This document shows, piece after piece, positions 24,287 to 33,806 of a stretch of DNA of 64,000 nucleotides; position 1 is the first letter of the stretch, and every line of letters begins with the position of its first letter. A model generated the notes under the pieces. The model was not told the origin of the DNA, searched no databases, and worked only from the letters and a program-made list of their open reading frames with translations. Origin of the DNA: Rhodopirellula halodulae (GTDB taxonomy: Bacteria; Planctomycetota; Planctomycetia; Pirellulales; Pirellulaceae); contig NZ_JAJKFV010000009.1 in the NCBI RefSeq assembly GCF_020966775.1, positions 62,001-126,000 on the forward strand, written 5' to 3'. The position numbers and the translations under genes were made by a program.

Positions 24287-27268
24287 CTAGTCGTCTTCTT
24301 TGAGTTGATCCACCAACGACGTGATCTCGTCTTCGGTCATCGTCAGTTTGGTTTGCATTAACATGCGTTTCAGGTGCCGCTGACCAGATTCGCTGGACGG
24401 GAAGCCAATGTTGCGGCCGCCTTCGCCTTGGTTTGATGTCACCAAACGATTGCCATCCGCATCGACAATCGCGAACCACGGGATTCCGCCGTCCGCCCCG
24501 TCACGCAGTTCCTTCATCAACTCATACGCACCGGTGTAGCGATGGTCCATCTTCACCCACAGGTAGTCTTTTTCCCAGGCACGGTGCTCGCTTAAGAAAT
24601 CGGAAAGCATGTGACAGGGGCCACACCAAGTGGCGGTTTCTTGGACGATGACACGCTTGTTCTGTTTCTTGGCCTTTGCCAACGTCGCGGCGAACAATTC
24701 GTTTGCGTCGATGGGATCGGGGCGGAAAGAATCGAGCCACTCAATCACATGCGATTTGGAGAGCTTTCCATCAACGATGAAATCGTCGCCGGAGGCATGT
24801 TCGATCAGCTTGGCTTCCACATCGACGAGGACCAATGAAAACTCGATGGAAGGTTCGATGTTCTTGATTCCAATTTCATCTAGCAATTCGCGTGCTTGTT
24901 CCTTCTGGGCATCGCTCGCGGTGTTGATCGCCATCACCAAGTAGTCGTCGCGAACTTTGCGGTAGTCGCTGTCTTCGTACCGCCACTGCATGAAGTCATG
25001 CAATCGAGGCTCGTCGACTGTTCCCACTGCGATCAGCAGCATCTGTTTGGAACGTTGAATCCGGTGCACCGCCCGGCCGAATCGTTGCAAAGGCGTTCCG
25101 TCCACCGCCATTGCTCGCTCGATGCGTTCGTCCAACGTGGGTGGGACGTACGGCTTTGGTGGAGACGGTATCTTCAGCGTGCCAAGGTCGACCGCTTCGC
25201 CAGGTTCCACGAATGCCGTGCCAACTCGCATGCTGCGACCTTGCGAATCACGCTCCAAACTCAGCGAATATTCCTGGTTCGCGGTGAGGCTGTCCAGTAA
25301 GAACTTGCCTTCGTCGTCCGTGGTCACCTTGCCGCCGAAGCGAGGGCTGAAGGAACGGTTGTTCTTTCCGGGAACATTAACGGCATAGTTGATCACCGTG
25401 TTCGTCGCTGGTTCGTCGGAGTCTCTCTGGTAAAGCACGCCTCTTGCGGAGCCGACCGGGTGAAGTTCGATCTCAACCGATTTTGTTTGGTCATCAATTT
25501 TGGTGATGGATGCGAGCTGTCCGTCTTCGTTGGTGACGTGGATGTAGGCAGCGGCTCCATCCGTTTCGACCGAGAACTTGCCTGCCGGATCCGTTGAGGC
25601 TTTCCAGTCGGTGCGAATGAATTCTCGTGCGACGCCCTCCAGTTTCGCCCCGGGAACGGGAGTACCGTCCAGTGCATTTCGGACGATGCCTTGCAGCACG
25701 ACCTTTTGAATCGTTTCGATGCTCGCGTCAACTTGTTTTTCTGATTCACCCGCGACCTTGAATTCGACCGCCTTGCCGCGCTGTGGTGGACGCAGGCTGT
25801 ACGTTCCATCGCCGAGCTTGAGTTCGTATCGTCCGTCTTCGTCCGTTTCGGCCGCGAAGTAGATCATTGGCCGGACATAACGGTTCGAGTCGTCGGGGTT
25901 TGCGATGCTGACGCCATCCAGTTCATTCAACGGCGTGCCGTAGAGGTAGCAGCTCATTCGTTCGTTGCCGACCGGTTCGCCGGTGACTTCGTCCGTGATG
26001 TGTCCCGATACCAAAGTGGGTTTGCGAAGTGTTAGCTCCAATCCTTCGACTGGCTGATTGTCGTTGACGACAAAGGTCGGAACGCCGTCGCTGACCCAGG
26101 TTTCGTTGTCGACGGTGAGCAAGTAAAGCTGCTCACCTGGCACCTGCATCTCAAACGTTCCATCGTGCTTGGTCGTGTCGATGCCACGTCCGCCGTCCAT
26201 GGCATATCCTCGGCCCTGCGCTCTTACCATGATGTTGGCAGCGGGCTTTCCTTCGGCATCGACAACTCGGCCGCGAATCGGAACGGTGCGAGTCATAACG
26301 ACCGATAGATTGGTTTCCGGCCCGAATCGCATTTGGTTCGCTCTCGTTTGGACGAAGCCGTCACGTGAGAGCCAATATGTGATTGGCCTTTTCTGCCATC
26401 GCGGAATCCATTCGAATGTCACTCGTCCATCGGCATCCGTCACCTCCGAAAAAGCCGAGTTGCTGAAGCTGAGATTGATCGTGTCGTTTTCAGAATCCTT
26501 AAAGAGTAACCAGGGATAGATATCCACGTCCGGTAGCGGGTTTCCTTCGCTGTCAGTGACGTTGATCGTGACGGACGATGCACCGTCCAGTTCGAGCGTC
26601 GCACCGTTATCGGGAAACTCGGGGGCTTTGGCGTTTTGATCATTTCGCCGATCACGGGGCACCGCATACAGTTCATAGTCCGCGCCCAGGCCGTTCTTCC
26701 ATGCCAGGACCGAATGAATTCGATCTGAGGGTGGATAAGAAAACGTGTACTGGCCGGGGGAAACCGAGTTGAATGCATTGATATTGAAACCCGAGTTAAT
26801 CCGCACCGACAATTTGGCTTCTTCCACCGGTTGATTTTCGCGATCGACGACCCGAATCGTTCCGGTCTTCGCCTCTTCAAGCTGCAGTTGAATGGGCACG
26901 GGACGCTGGTTGGACACGTCTTTCTCCATTCGGTCGAAACTCAGCTGAGAACCGTCTGGGCTTCGTGCGTGAAAGGAAGTCCGTTCAAACCCGATCTTTC
27001 CAACCAGCACACGGAAATGGAATTGCCCTTCGGAGTCAGCCTGTGTCTCTTGCGTCTGAAGCGGATTCTTTCCGTCGTAGTAGTGAATCTCGACCTTCGC
27101 GTTGGGAACTGGTTCGCCCGCTTGGTCGACCACCGTGCCGGCGAATTCGGTGGGCTGGTCAAAGTCGGGGTCCGGTAACTCATCCGTGCGTGCCTGACTC
27201 GGGAAGAGGAACGACACAAAAAGGAGTGGAAGGACGAACGGCAGCTTCAAGACTGGATTCCATCGCAT
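24287..27268 (-). CDS. Secreted protein with carboxypeptidase-regulatory-like repeats and C-terminal thioredoxin domain
   Basis: ATG 27268 is chosen because AAAGGA lies about 7 nt upstream and a signal peptide follows directly (VLKLPFVLPLLFVSFLFPSQ). The product is 993 residues. The long middle holds several CarboxypepD_reg/Ig-like modules (for example FAGTVVDQAGEPVPNAKVEI near the start, IRGRVVDAEGKPAANIMVRA in the middle, and LQGIVRNALDGTPVPGAKLE). Near the C-terminus is a thioredoxin-like domain with VIVQETATWCGPCHMLSDFL, a WCGPC redox motif, followed by GGIPWFAIVDADGN, which supplies the expected cis-proline (IP). It is probably a periplasmic or outer-membrane disulfide reductase or isomerase-type protein. 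The modular repeats could bind substrate or membrane partners. Confidence 0.8.
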   Translation of the reverse strand: MRWNPVLKLPFVLPLLFVSFLFPSQARTDELPDPDFDQPTEFAGTVVDQAGEPVPNAKVEIHYYDGKNPLQTQETQADSEGQFHFRVLVGKIGFERTSFHARSPDGSQLSFDRMEKDVSNQRPVPIQLQLEEAKTGTIRVVDRENQPVEEAKLSVRINSGFNINAFNSVSPGQYTFSYPPSDRIHSVLAWKNGLGADYELYAVPRDRRNDQNAKAPEFPDNGATLELDGASSVTINVTDSEGNPLPDVDIYPWLLFKDSENDTINLSFSNSAFSEVTDADGRVTFEWIPRWQKRPITYWLSRDGFVQTRANQMRFGPETNLSVVMTRTVPIRGRVVDAEGKPAANIMVRAQGRGYAMDGGRGIDTTKHDGTFEMQVPGEQLYLLTVDNETWVSDGVPTFVVNDNQPVEGLELTLRKPTLVSGHITDEVTGEPVGNERMSCYLYGTPLNELDGVSIANPDDSNRYVRPMIYFAAETDEDGRYELKLGDGTYSLRPPQRGKAVEFKVAGESEKQVDASIETIQKVVLQGIVRNALDGTPVPGAKLEGVAREFIRTDWKASTDPAGKFSVETDGAAAYIHVTNEDGQLASITKIDDQTKSVEIELHPVGSARGVLYQRDSDEPATNTVINYAVNVPGKNNRSFSPRFGGKVTTDDEGKFLLDSLTANQEYSLSLERDSQGRSMRVGTAFVEPGEAVDLGTLKIPSPPKPYVPPTLDERIERAMAVDGTPLQRFGRAVHRIQRSKQMLLIAVGTVDEPRLHDFMQWRYEDSDYRKVRDDYLVMAINTASDAQKEQARELLDEIGIKNIEPSIEFSLVLVDVEAKLIEHASGDDFIVDGKLSKSHVIEWLDSFRPDPIDANELFAATLAKAKKQNKRVIVQETATWCGPCHMLSDFLSEHRAWEKDYLWVKMDHRYTGAYELMKELRDGADGGIPWFAIVDADGNRLVTSNQGEGGRNIGFPSSESGQRHLKRMLMQTKLTMTEDEITSLVDQLKEDD

Positions 27269-27382
27269 CGCGAATTCCTTTGACAGAGACGGCCTGAAAA
27301 GTAGTTTCAATATGCTCCCGTTGATTGTAGGGGGTGCTGGCCGGCTCCGTGGCGGTTTTCGCGAAGGCAGATGCTGCTCCAT

Positions 27383-27422
27383 CAAAAGAAAAACGCCAGC
27401 GAAGACGAGCTTCACTGGCGTT
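27383..27422 (-). terminator. Rho-independent terminator of the nucleotidase-like gene
   Basis: On the minus strand a 12-bp stem with one mismatch (arms at 27411-27422 and 27392-27403, loop of 7) is followed by TTTTTCTTTT. It lies 27 bp beyond the stop of the gene at 27449-32884. Confidence 0.85.
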
Positions 27423-27448
27423 GGTAACGTTCGGCAAAAGTATGACGT

Positions 27449-30400
27449 TTACGACATCAGACGCAGTTTGCCTTGGTCGAGCGACAATGATTCGAGCAAG
27501 TCTTCCAGCTCTTCGCGGTCGTTGTCGGATTCCAATTTGGCTTGGCTGATCGCCGAGTAGTCCAACGAAGCTTGAGGTGCCACGTTCAGCAACTTGCGTG
27601 CTTCCCGTTCGAATTGACCGAGAACTGCATCGAGCACTTCCGCGTTGGGGTCGAGCACATCCACGTTGGGAGCGCTGACTGGTTCGGATGCGGGAGCGGT
27701 ATCTCCGGAATCATCGTTGTCGCTGAGTGCATTGATGACTCGCAACGCATCGACGGCGGTTGTGGTTCCGTCTTCGTTGACGTCCAAGAAAGCGCGTGAC
27801 ATGGACGTGTCGGATATGTTCAACGCGTTGATCACCAGCAAGGCATCGAGGGCACTTGTTTGACCGTCGTTGTTGACGTCGGTCAGAGTGCGCTGATTGC
27901 TAAACGGACCAAAGCTGGCCAACCGTTGCTGGCCCGCGGCCGATGCCGACGCGATGGCGACGGGAGGACCGGCCAATTCCGGTGACGGATAACCGCTGCT
28001 GAATTGCACCGAGTCACCGTCGGCCGACGTCAGCCCATGATTGGCATCGAATAGATCGAGGTCTTCGAAGTCGACCATCCCCGAACCATTGAAGTCGGCC
28101 CAAGCAGCCAGTTCGTTCGGGCTGCCGACCACCGATCCAAACACGCTCGCGAACATGGAGAAATCCGCGAAGTCGATTTGGTCGCTGTCATCGGCGTCGT
28201 AGGGAACCGCCCACATGCCGGTCGCAGGCGTTTGTCCGAGTCCGACGCTGCCGACGATATTGCCCGTCGTCACCGTTGCGTTTTCGATGAGCAACCCCAG
28301 GTCGTAAGCACCAATCACGTTGTTGGTCTCGTCCACCGGTGCATCGTCACCTGCCGTCGGTGTGAATCGAACTCGACCGAGCAGAATCGGCCCGCCATCG
28401 GCGATTGGCGAGTTCGCCATCAACGAAATGTTGCTGACGGATCCATTGGCGTTATCCAGATCGACCGTTCCGTTGAGGCTGAACGCTTCGGCTGGTTCAA
28501 AGGTCCAGGCACTGGTCAGTGCGGTGTTGTAGGACAGATCGAAGGACACCGCATCGACGGTCTGCGTGTTGGCTTCCGGAGTCAAATAGATCTCGGTGGT
28601 GAAGCTTTCCCACTCGTGAACGTAGCCGACGGAAGCTGGAACTTCACTGACTCGACCGTCACCGTCCAAGATGCTGTCTTCGCGAACCACGGCCAAGTCG
28701 AGCATGGCGGATTGAACATGTTGGACCAATTCCACATCGGTCAGGTCCACCGAACCGGCGTCCAAGTTACCTCCGCCGAAGCGTGCGAACGGAAGAGCTC
28801 CCGGTGCGAGCGTGTACGTCGCGGTTCCCTCGGCCGTGGCGACCACTTCGAAGTAACCCAAGCGGACCCAGGTTGGTGCCAACCCTTGTCCGGCTTGCAA
28901 GGTTCCGCCACCGAGATCGTCAACCAACCCGGCCGAATCATCGATCGTACCGGAGGGCAGCAAATTGTAGTCGTCGTTGGAAATTCCCACCGCGTCGGCG
29001 ACATCGGTGTTGTAGCGGATATCGATTTGACCGCCCGCCAACCCGTTGAACTGGTTGTCAAAATCTTGCACCCAGGCTTCGACGTAGTACGTCCCGCCGA
29101 TCGGACTGCTGGAGATCGCATCGGGAAGCTCGGTCGAGCCCGCCAAGCTTGGTGTCGCGACGGCCCGCAACTCCACGTCCAACACGGATTGTCCGAGCTG
29201 GAAGATCGTGACGCTGCCGCTGACTTCATTGGACGCGATCAACAGCGGCTGCCCATTGGGGCTGTCCGCTGGGGATACGAACTTCAGGTCTTCCACGCCC
29301 AGGTCGCCGGCGTTTTCAATGTCCGCCGCGTTGGCGTCTCGGTTGTTGATGTACTGAACGAAGGTGGCTTCGGCTGGCGATGTGATGTCGTAGACAAAGA
29401 CTCCGCCGGTACGTTCCAAGCCAATGAACGCGTACATGCGATCGCCGATGACTCCGGTCGTGATCGCCTCGGGCTCAGGACCCTTTGCATCGCTGCGTGA
29501 GTCGAATTCGTTCTCGTCGTTGTTGCTGTTGAACAGATCCGGTACCAACTGAGCGGTCAGTTGTTCGAACTGGTCCCCCGAATCAAAGACGACGTCGCCT
29601 GCCGAATTGAAGATCGTGAACGAGCGACCACCGAAGGCGAAGAGTTGATCGAAGTTACCGTCACCATCGGTGTCACCGTCGATGTTCGAAATGGTCAAGC
29701 GACCAAGAACATCGTCTTCTTGCAGGTCAGCCGCGTTGGGGAAAGCGGTGGGATCGAGCACGATGTCTTTGATGCGATCCTCATCAAAGTTGCGCGAGTC
29801 GCCTTCGTTGGCGGTGGCATAATAGGTTTGACCACCGACTTCGAACGTTGTGATCGCGTCGGGCATGTACAGACCGAACACGGGATGTGGAGCGATTGCA
29901 ATGGAGTCGTCACGGTCGCTCGGATCGATTCCGTTGCCGGGCAAGGAGTGGTCTTTGACGCCCAGTGGTTGGATTTCCAAAATCGCGGGATTGACCAAAT
30001 CAACCACAGCGACTGAGTTGGCTTCCTGCAGTGTCACGTAGGCTCGCGTGCCATCGGGCGAAACAGAAGCGAATTCAGGCTCCAAGTCACGGGATGCGGA
30101 ACGTCCGGGGAAGATCCGCACGCCCTGGGCGCGAAGCGAGTCTTCTTGGCCGTCGAATGCGGTGAAGTCGAGCGTTGTGACATCGAACGAAGTGATGAAG
30201 CCATCCTGACGCAGTCGAGCCAGGTCGATGACGCTGATGGTTCCCAAAGGATCGATGGCCGGCGTTGGATTCTCCAGATCGTCTGGTTCTCCTTCGCCCG
30301 CCACGACGACTTTCATCCCGTCCGGAGAGAACGTCAAGGAATCGGGCAGTGCCCCCACGGTGACGCTGCCGAGCAACACGCCATCCGTGTTGTAAAACAG

Positions 30401-32884
30401 AACGCCGCCAGGATTGGTGTGAATCGGAGCGGCCACCGCGACCGCGACAATGCCGCCGGAAATCGCAACGCTATTCACGCCGCCGGTGCCGGTCGGGAAC
30501 GTGATGGGCGATAGCTCCACCGGATTGGTTGGATCCGCGATGTCCAAAACACCAATTTGGTTGGCGTCGGAATTGGTGAAGAAGACGCGTTGAGTCGCGG
30601 GATCATGAGCGACGATCTCAGCGGCTGACTCGTCGAAGACACCCGTTTCGAAAGTGCCCGCGACGGAAATCTTGAAGCTGTCGATCGACGAAGGCGTCAG
30701 AATCGTGTCGTTGGTAACGGCCAAGTTCTGGATGCGTTGATCCTGAAGAGGCGAGGTTTCGCTGTCGCGGTAGGGTGCGTTGCCTCCGGCAGGATTGTGA
30801 TTGGCCAACAGGTACTCGGCGAGAGCATCTTGTTCTTTGCCGGGAGTGAACGTGCTCGATGCTCCGTCTGGTAGACCAGCGGACGACAGGTGCGTCAGAT
30901 CTTCACCGTAGGCGGGGAAGGGATAGCCATCACCACCGATGGGCGAGCCGCTGGCGAAGATGCCTGCGAGAAAGTCCAGCGTGACAATACGAATTTCACG
31001 ATTGGGATTGCCAATCAATTGGCCGTCCTGGACCAAGACATCGATGACTTCGCCGTTGTCGTCGACCAATGCGAAACTGCGAACTCGTTGGCCTTCCTGG
31101 AGGACGTTGGCCGAAGCGTCCAACATCGAAGCGGGTTCATTCGGATCGAAGCTGAATCGCGCACCACCGATTTGAGGAAACTGACCGGGAGTGTTGTTGC
31201 CCGCCGCATCTGTCGCGGCGACACCGTGTTCGATCAATCGTTTCAGTTCCAACGCGGTCACGGTCATGACGGTCAAACCGTTGTCGAACCGAAGAGCGTT
31301 TTCGATATCGAGTCGCGAGATCTCTCCGGACTCTTTTCCGGCTTCCGGATTCGCGGCCGTTGGCAATTCTTCGCCGCTCAAGCCATCGATCGCACCAATC
31401 GCCGCGCGGATGCCACCACCGTTCTTGATCGAAACAGCAACGGTCGAGTCAAACGCACGTGCCGCGGCGAGGTTAGCGTCGGCGGTCAAGTTTCCAAGGT
31501 TGGTTTCCTGTGTGCGAACTTCGGCCCGACGTCCTTCCAAGTAGACATCGGTCGCTCCGAAGATCTCGCCGTCCTTCGCCGTGACAATTCCGCGAACGGC
31601 TTGCACCAACTTGTTGACTTCAGTGGCCTTGGTGCTGCCCGCCACCGCGGTTGCAATGTCGGCGGCACCGGTGACGGCCAGGGTTCCCGCTTCGTCCGTC
31701 GCGAACACACCACTGACGTTCGTGTCCAGCATTGCTGGGATCAACACACCGTTGGCATCGAAGTCGACAACCAAACGTCCGACGTAGCTGTACTCGCCAT
31801 CGGTGCTGACAATCAACGTGGGATCGTTGTCCGCGTTGGTGGTTTGCAGTGGATAGGTGCCCTCGGCGACGTCGCCAGCACGCAATGTGTCTTGAGCATC
31901 CGCCAACAACGTGTCGGATCCACCGGCGACGATGATGTCGACTCCGTTGAGCAGTCCCGCCAATTCTTCTTCCAGCGAGATTTGTTGCAGGTGGCTAACC
32001 AAGATGACTTTGTTCACGTCATCGGCGTTGCCGGCAATGTCATCGTCGCCGTCGGCGATGTCAGCGATCAGGGGATTCAACACGTCGGCCAAGGCTTGCA
32101 TGTCGTTCGTGCCACCGGCGGTGGAAACGGTACCGCCGGGTGACGAAATTTGGCTGAGAAGCTGAGTGGTTGCACCCACGATCGCGACTGATTCACCGTT
32201 GACGTCGGCGATCGTTGCGGGAGCGATTTTGGGAGCCGCGCCGGTGGCCGCCAAGTCGCCCAAATCGGCTTGATAGTCCGTCGTTGCCAACACGTCGGAT
32301 GTGAACAACCCAGCCAGATTGGGATCACCGGAAAAATCGAGGTTGGCACTTAGGTAAGGGAATTGAGCGCCAAGCCATCGCACGTCACCCAATGTATTGC
32401 CGCGGATGTCGGTGCCCATCAAGCCACCGAGTGTGTCGGTGCCGAAGTCAAATTCGTGGTTGCCGAGTGCGGAAGCGTCGAACTCGAGCAAATTCATGAT
32501 CGAGATATCAACGCGACCACCATCTTCACGGATGTTGTCCAGGCCGGCTTCGCCAAACAGTCCTTGGTAGGCTGCTTGCAAAGGAGCACGGAGGTCGCCA
32601 TCGCCGGAGGCACTGAAAAATGGGCCACCGATGAAGTTGTCACCCGCCGAAACCAACAGCGATCCACGGCCGTCGTTTTCCGCTTCGGTTTCGAGAGATT
32701 CAACGATTGCCGCGAAGTGGGGTGCGTCGGAGATAGCGTTGACGCCACCTTCCAAGTCGCTGGCGTGAAGCAGTTGCAACGAGAAATCCGACGCCATCAA
32801 CTGGCGTGACTCGAGTACTTGCAGACTAGCTCGCAGTTGTTGGCGGCGCTGGGGTGAACGTCGGGAACGAAATCGCTTTGCCAC
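27449..32884 (-). CDS. Giant secreted 5'-nucleotidase/metallophosphoesterase with choice-of-anchor-I propeller and dockerin repeats
   Basis: The 1811-residue protein starts at GTG 32884 with a planctomycete export leader (Arg-rich, then LQVLESRQLMA). A calcineurin-like phosphoesterase domain comes first (about 35-330; LLHASDLEGG, ISAGDNF-like VSAGDNFIGG, and ALGNHEFDFG). A 5'-nucleotidase C-terminal domain follows (about 430-640; RTQETNLGNLTADA, IKNGGGIRAAIG). Next come a beta-propeller of the choice-of-anchor I type (about 720-1240) and two cohesin-like beta domains. Two pairs of dockerin-like Ca2+ motifs close the protein (about 1560-1620 and 1665-1725; DVNNDGQTSALDALLVINAL). It would dephosphorylate extracellular nucleotides or related phosphoesters at the cell surface. 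A good terminator follows. Confidence 0.85.
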   Translation of the reverse strand: MAKRFRSRRSPQRRQQLRASLQVLESRQLMASDFSLQLLHASDLEGGVNAISDAPHFAAIVESLETEAENDGRGSLLVSAGDNFIGGPFFSASGDGDLRAPLQAAYQGLFGEAGLDNIREDGGRVDISIMNLLEFDASALGNHEFDFGTDTLGGLMGTDIRGNTLGDVRWLGAQFPYLSANLDFSGDPNLAGLFTSDVLATTDYQADLGDLAATGAAPKIAPATIADVNGESVAIVGATTQLLSQISSPGGTVSTAGGTNDMQALADVLNPLIADIADGDDDIAGNADDVNKVILVSHLQQISLEEELAGLLNGVDIIVAGGSDTLLADAQDTLRAGDVAEGTYPLQTTNADNDPTLIVSTDGEYSYVGRLVVDFDANGVLIPAMLDTNVSGVFATDEAGTLAVTGAADIATAVAGSTKATEVNKLVQAVRGIVTAKDGEIFGATDVYLEGRRAEVRTQETNLGNLTADANLAAARAFDSTVAVSIKNGGGIRAAIGAIDGLSGEELPTAANPEAGKESGEISRLDIENALRFDNGLTVMTVTALELKRLIEHGVAATDAAGNNTPGQFPQIGGARFSFDPNEPASMLDASANVLQEGQRVRSFALVDDNGEVIDVLVQDGQLIGNPNREIRIVTLDFLAGIFASGSPIGGDGYPFPAYGEDLTHLSSAGLPDGASSTFTPGKEQDALAEYLLANHNPAGGNAPYRDSETSPLQDQRIQNLAVTNDTILTPSSIDSFKISVAGTFETGVFDESAAEIVAHDPATQRVFFTNSDANQIGVLDIADPTNPVELSPITFPTGTGGVNSVAISGGIVAVAVAAPIHTNPGGVLFYNTDGVLLGSVTVGALPDSLTFSPDGMKVVVAGEGEPDDLENPTPAIDPLGTISVIDLARLRQDGFITSFDVTTLDFTAFDGQEDSLRAQGVRIFPGRSASRDLEPEFASVSPDGTRAYVTLQEANSVAVVDLVNPAILEIQPLGVKDHSLPGNGIDPSDRDDSIAIAPHPVFGLYMPDAITTFEVGGQTYYATANEGDSRNFDEDRIKDIVLDPTAFPNAADLQEDDVLGRLTISNIDGDTDGDGNFDQLFAFGGRSFTIFNSAGDVVFDSGDQFEQLTAQLVPDLFNSNNDENEFDSRSDAKGPEPEAITTGVIGDRMYAFIGLERTGGVFVYDITSPAEATFVQYINNRDANAADIENAGDLGVEDLKFVSPADSPNGQPLLIASNEVSGSVTIFQLGQSVLDVELRAVATPSLAGSTELPDAISSSPIGGTYYVEAWVQDFDNQFNGLAGGQIDIRYNTDVADAVGISNDDYNLLPSGTIDDSAGLVDDLGGGTLQAGQGLAPTWVRLGYFEVVATAEGTATYTLAPGALPFARFGGGNLDAGSVDLTDVELVQHVQSAMLDLAVVREDSILDGDGRVSEVPASVGYVHEWESFTTEIYLTPEANTQTVDAVSFDLSYNTALTSAWTFEPAEAFSLNGTVDLDNANGSVSNISLMANSPIADGGPILLGRVRFTPTAGDDAPVDETNNVIGAYDLGLLIENATVTTGNIVGSVGLGQTPATGMWAVPYDADDSDQIDFADFSMFASVFGSVVGSPNELAAWADFNGSGMVDFEDLDLFDANHGLTSADGDSVQFSSGYPSPELAGPPVAIASASAAGQQRLASFGPFSNQRTLTDVNNDGQTSALDALLVINALNISDTSMSRAFLDVNEDGTTTAVDALRVINALSDNDDSGDTAPASEPVSAPNVDVLDPNAEVLDAVLGQFEREARKLLNVAPQASLDYSAISQAKLESDNDREELEDLLESLSLDQGKLRLMS

Positions 32885-33084
32885 GTGTAACTTCCAATTT
32901 CGATAGGTAGAAAGGTGGGATGGTGTAAGTCCCGCGGATTCTGACGATCAAAAATGAAGTTGCTGCAAACGTTGCTCGCGGAGTTCCATGCGAATTCAAT
33001 GAAGATTCGCGGAAGGCAGATTCGCACCCAACGCGAATTTTCATTTCAACGAGGTGCGGACAATGTGGATGAACACGTGTGGCA
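32885..33084. other. Short intergenic region, nothing recognised
   Basis: The 200-bp gap between two minus-strand genes must contain the promoter of the nucleotidase-like gene. I see a GGAAG ribosome-binding site near the start codon at 32884 but no clear promoter boxes, hairpin or repeat. Confidence 0.4.
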
Positions 33085-33789
33085 CTACACGACTCGAATG
33101 CCTGCGTCGCTTCGGCTATAAAATTGTTTATGTCGGCGAACAACGAAGCCAGCTACGCCTACGAACGACAACAATGCTAGGCTACAAGGCTCTGGTACGG
33201 CCGTTACGTTAATCGTCGATGAAACACTTGCCGGCACAAACGTATTGAAGGGGTCTGGGCCAAGAGAATTGAAAGACGGAGTAGGCGCACGCATTTCGAT
33301 CGAAAACGGTCCTGACGCAACTGCAGAAATGTCAAGTGATATTGTCCCCAGTCTTATAAAGTCTATGCCTAATGGGGCTACTAAGGGGGCAACGGTCAAT
33401 CCAGATACAATGCCATTACCCGATAGCTCAGCATTTTGGGCGTCGATGCGAGTTGCTTGGCTTCCTGACGCATCAAGGCCAGACGCGAACGTATACAGAA
33501 TCGGATCTGGTACGGATATCCCCCCGGATCCACCGACTGAAAACTCAATGTCATATCCGCCAATCCCTTCGGTGTTTAAACGTACATCTGGCAAACCTGA
33601 GTTCAGTCCTTCTTGCACGATAAATAGATCTAGATCAATGCTTGAGCCGGCGTTCGCGTCTACGGGGCTGAGAGTTGGCGCACCGCTTTGACCGAATCTC
33701 AAAACCAGGTCAGCATTGGCTCTTGTACTACACTGGAAAATACAGGCGACAAAGGTTATCGCAAAGTAAACTGTCGTGGGTTTAAACAT
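33085..33789 (-). CDS. PEP-CTERM sorting-domain protein
   Basis: ATG 33789 is preferred over a TTG seven codons earlier because GGAAA lies 8 nt upstream. The 234-residue product has a signal peptide (VYFAITFVACIFQCSTRANA). A beta-rich passenger of about 170 residues (LVLRFGQSGAPTLSPVDANA, SIDLDLFIVQEG) follows. The C-terminus is a PEP-CTERM tripartite signal: VPEPCSLALLSFVGVAGFVV then RRH. Such proteins are processed by exosortase and attached to the envelope or released into exopolysaccharide matrix. The passenger resembles cohesin-like or choice-of-anchor beta domains, only loosely. It lies 17 bp downstream of the stop of the 4703-residue surface protein gene and is probably on the same transcript. 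Confidence 0.85.
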   Translation of the reverse strand: MFKPTTVYFAITFVACIFQCSTRANADLVLRFGQSGAPTLSPVDANAGSSIDLDLFIVQEGLNSGLPDVRLNTEGIGGYDIEFSVGGSGGISVPDPILYTFASGLDASGSQATRIDAQNAELSGNGIVSGLTVAPLVAPLGIDFIRLGTISLDISAVASGPFSIEMRAPTPSFNSLGPDPFNTFVPASVSSTINVTAVPEPCSLALLSFVGVAGFVVRRHKQFYSRSDAGIRVV

Positions 33790-33806
33790 CAAAGATTTCC
33801 AATAGG

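Noticed and set aside
28178-32143. Long plus-strand frames opposite the nucleotidase-like gene
   Set aside because: Their composition mirrors the opposite strand's codon bias and no domain motif is visible; the minus-strand gene carries recognisable domains.
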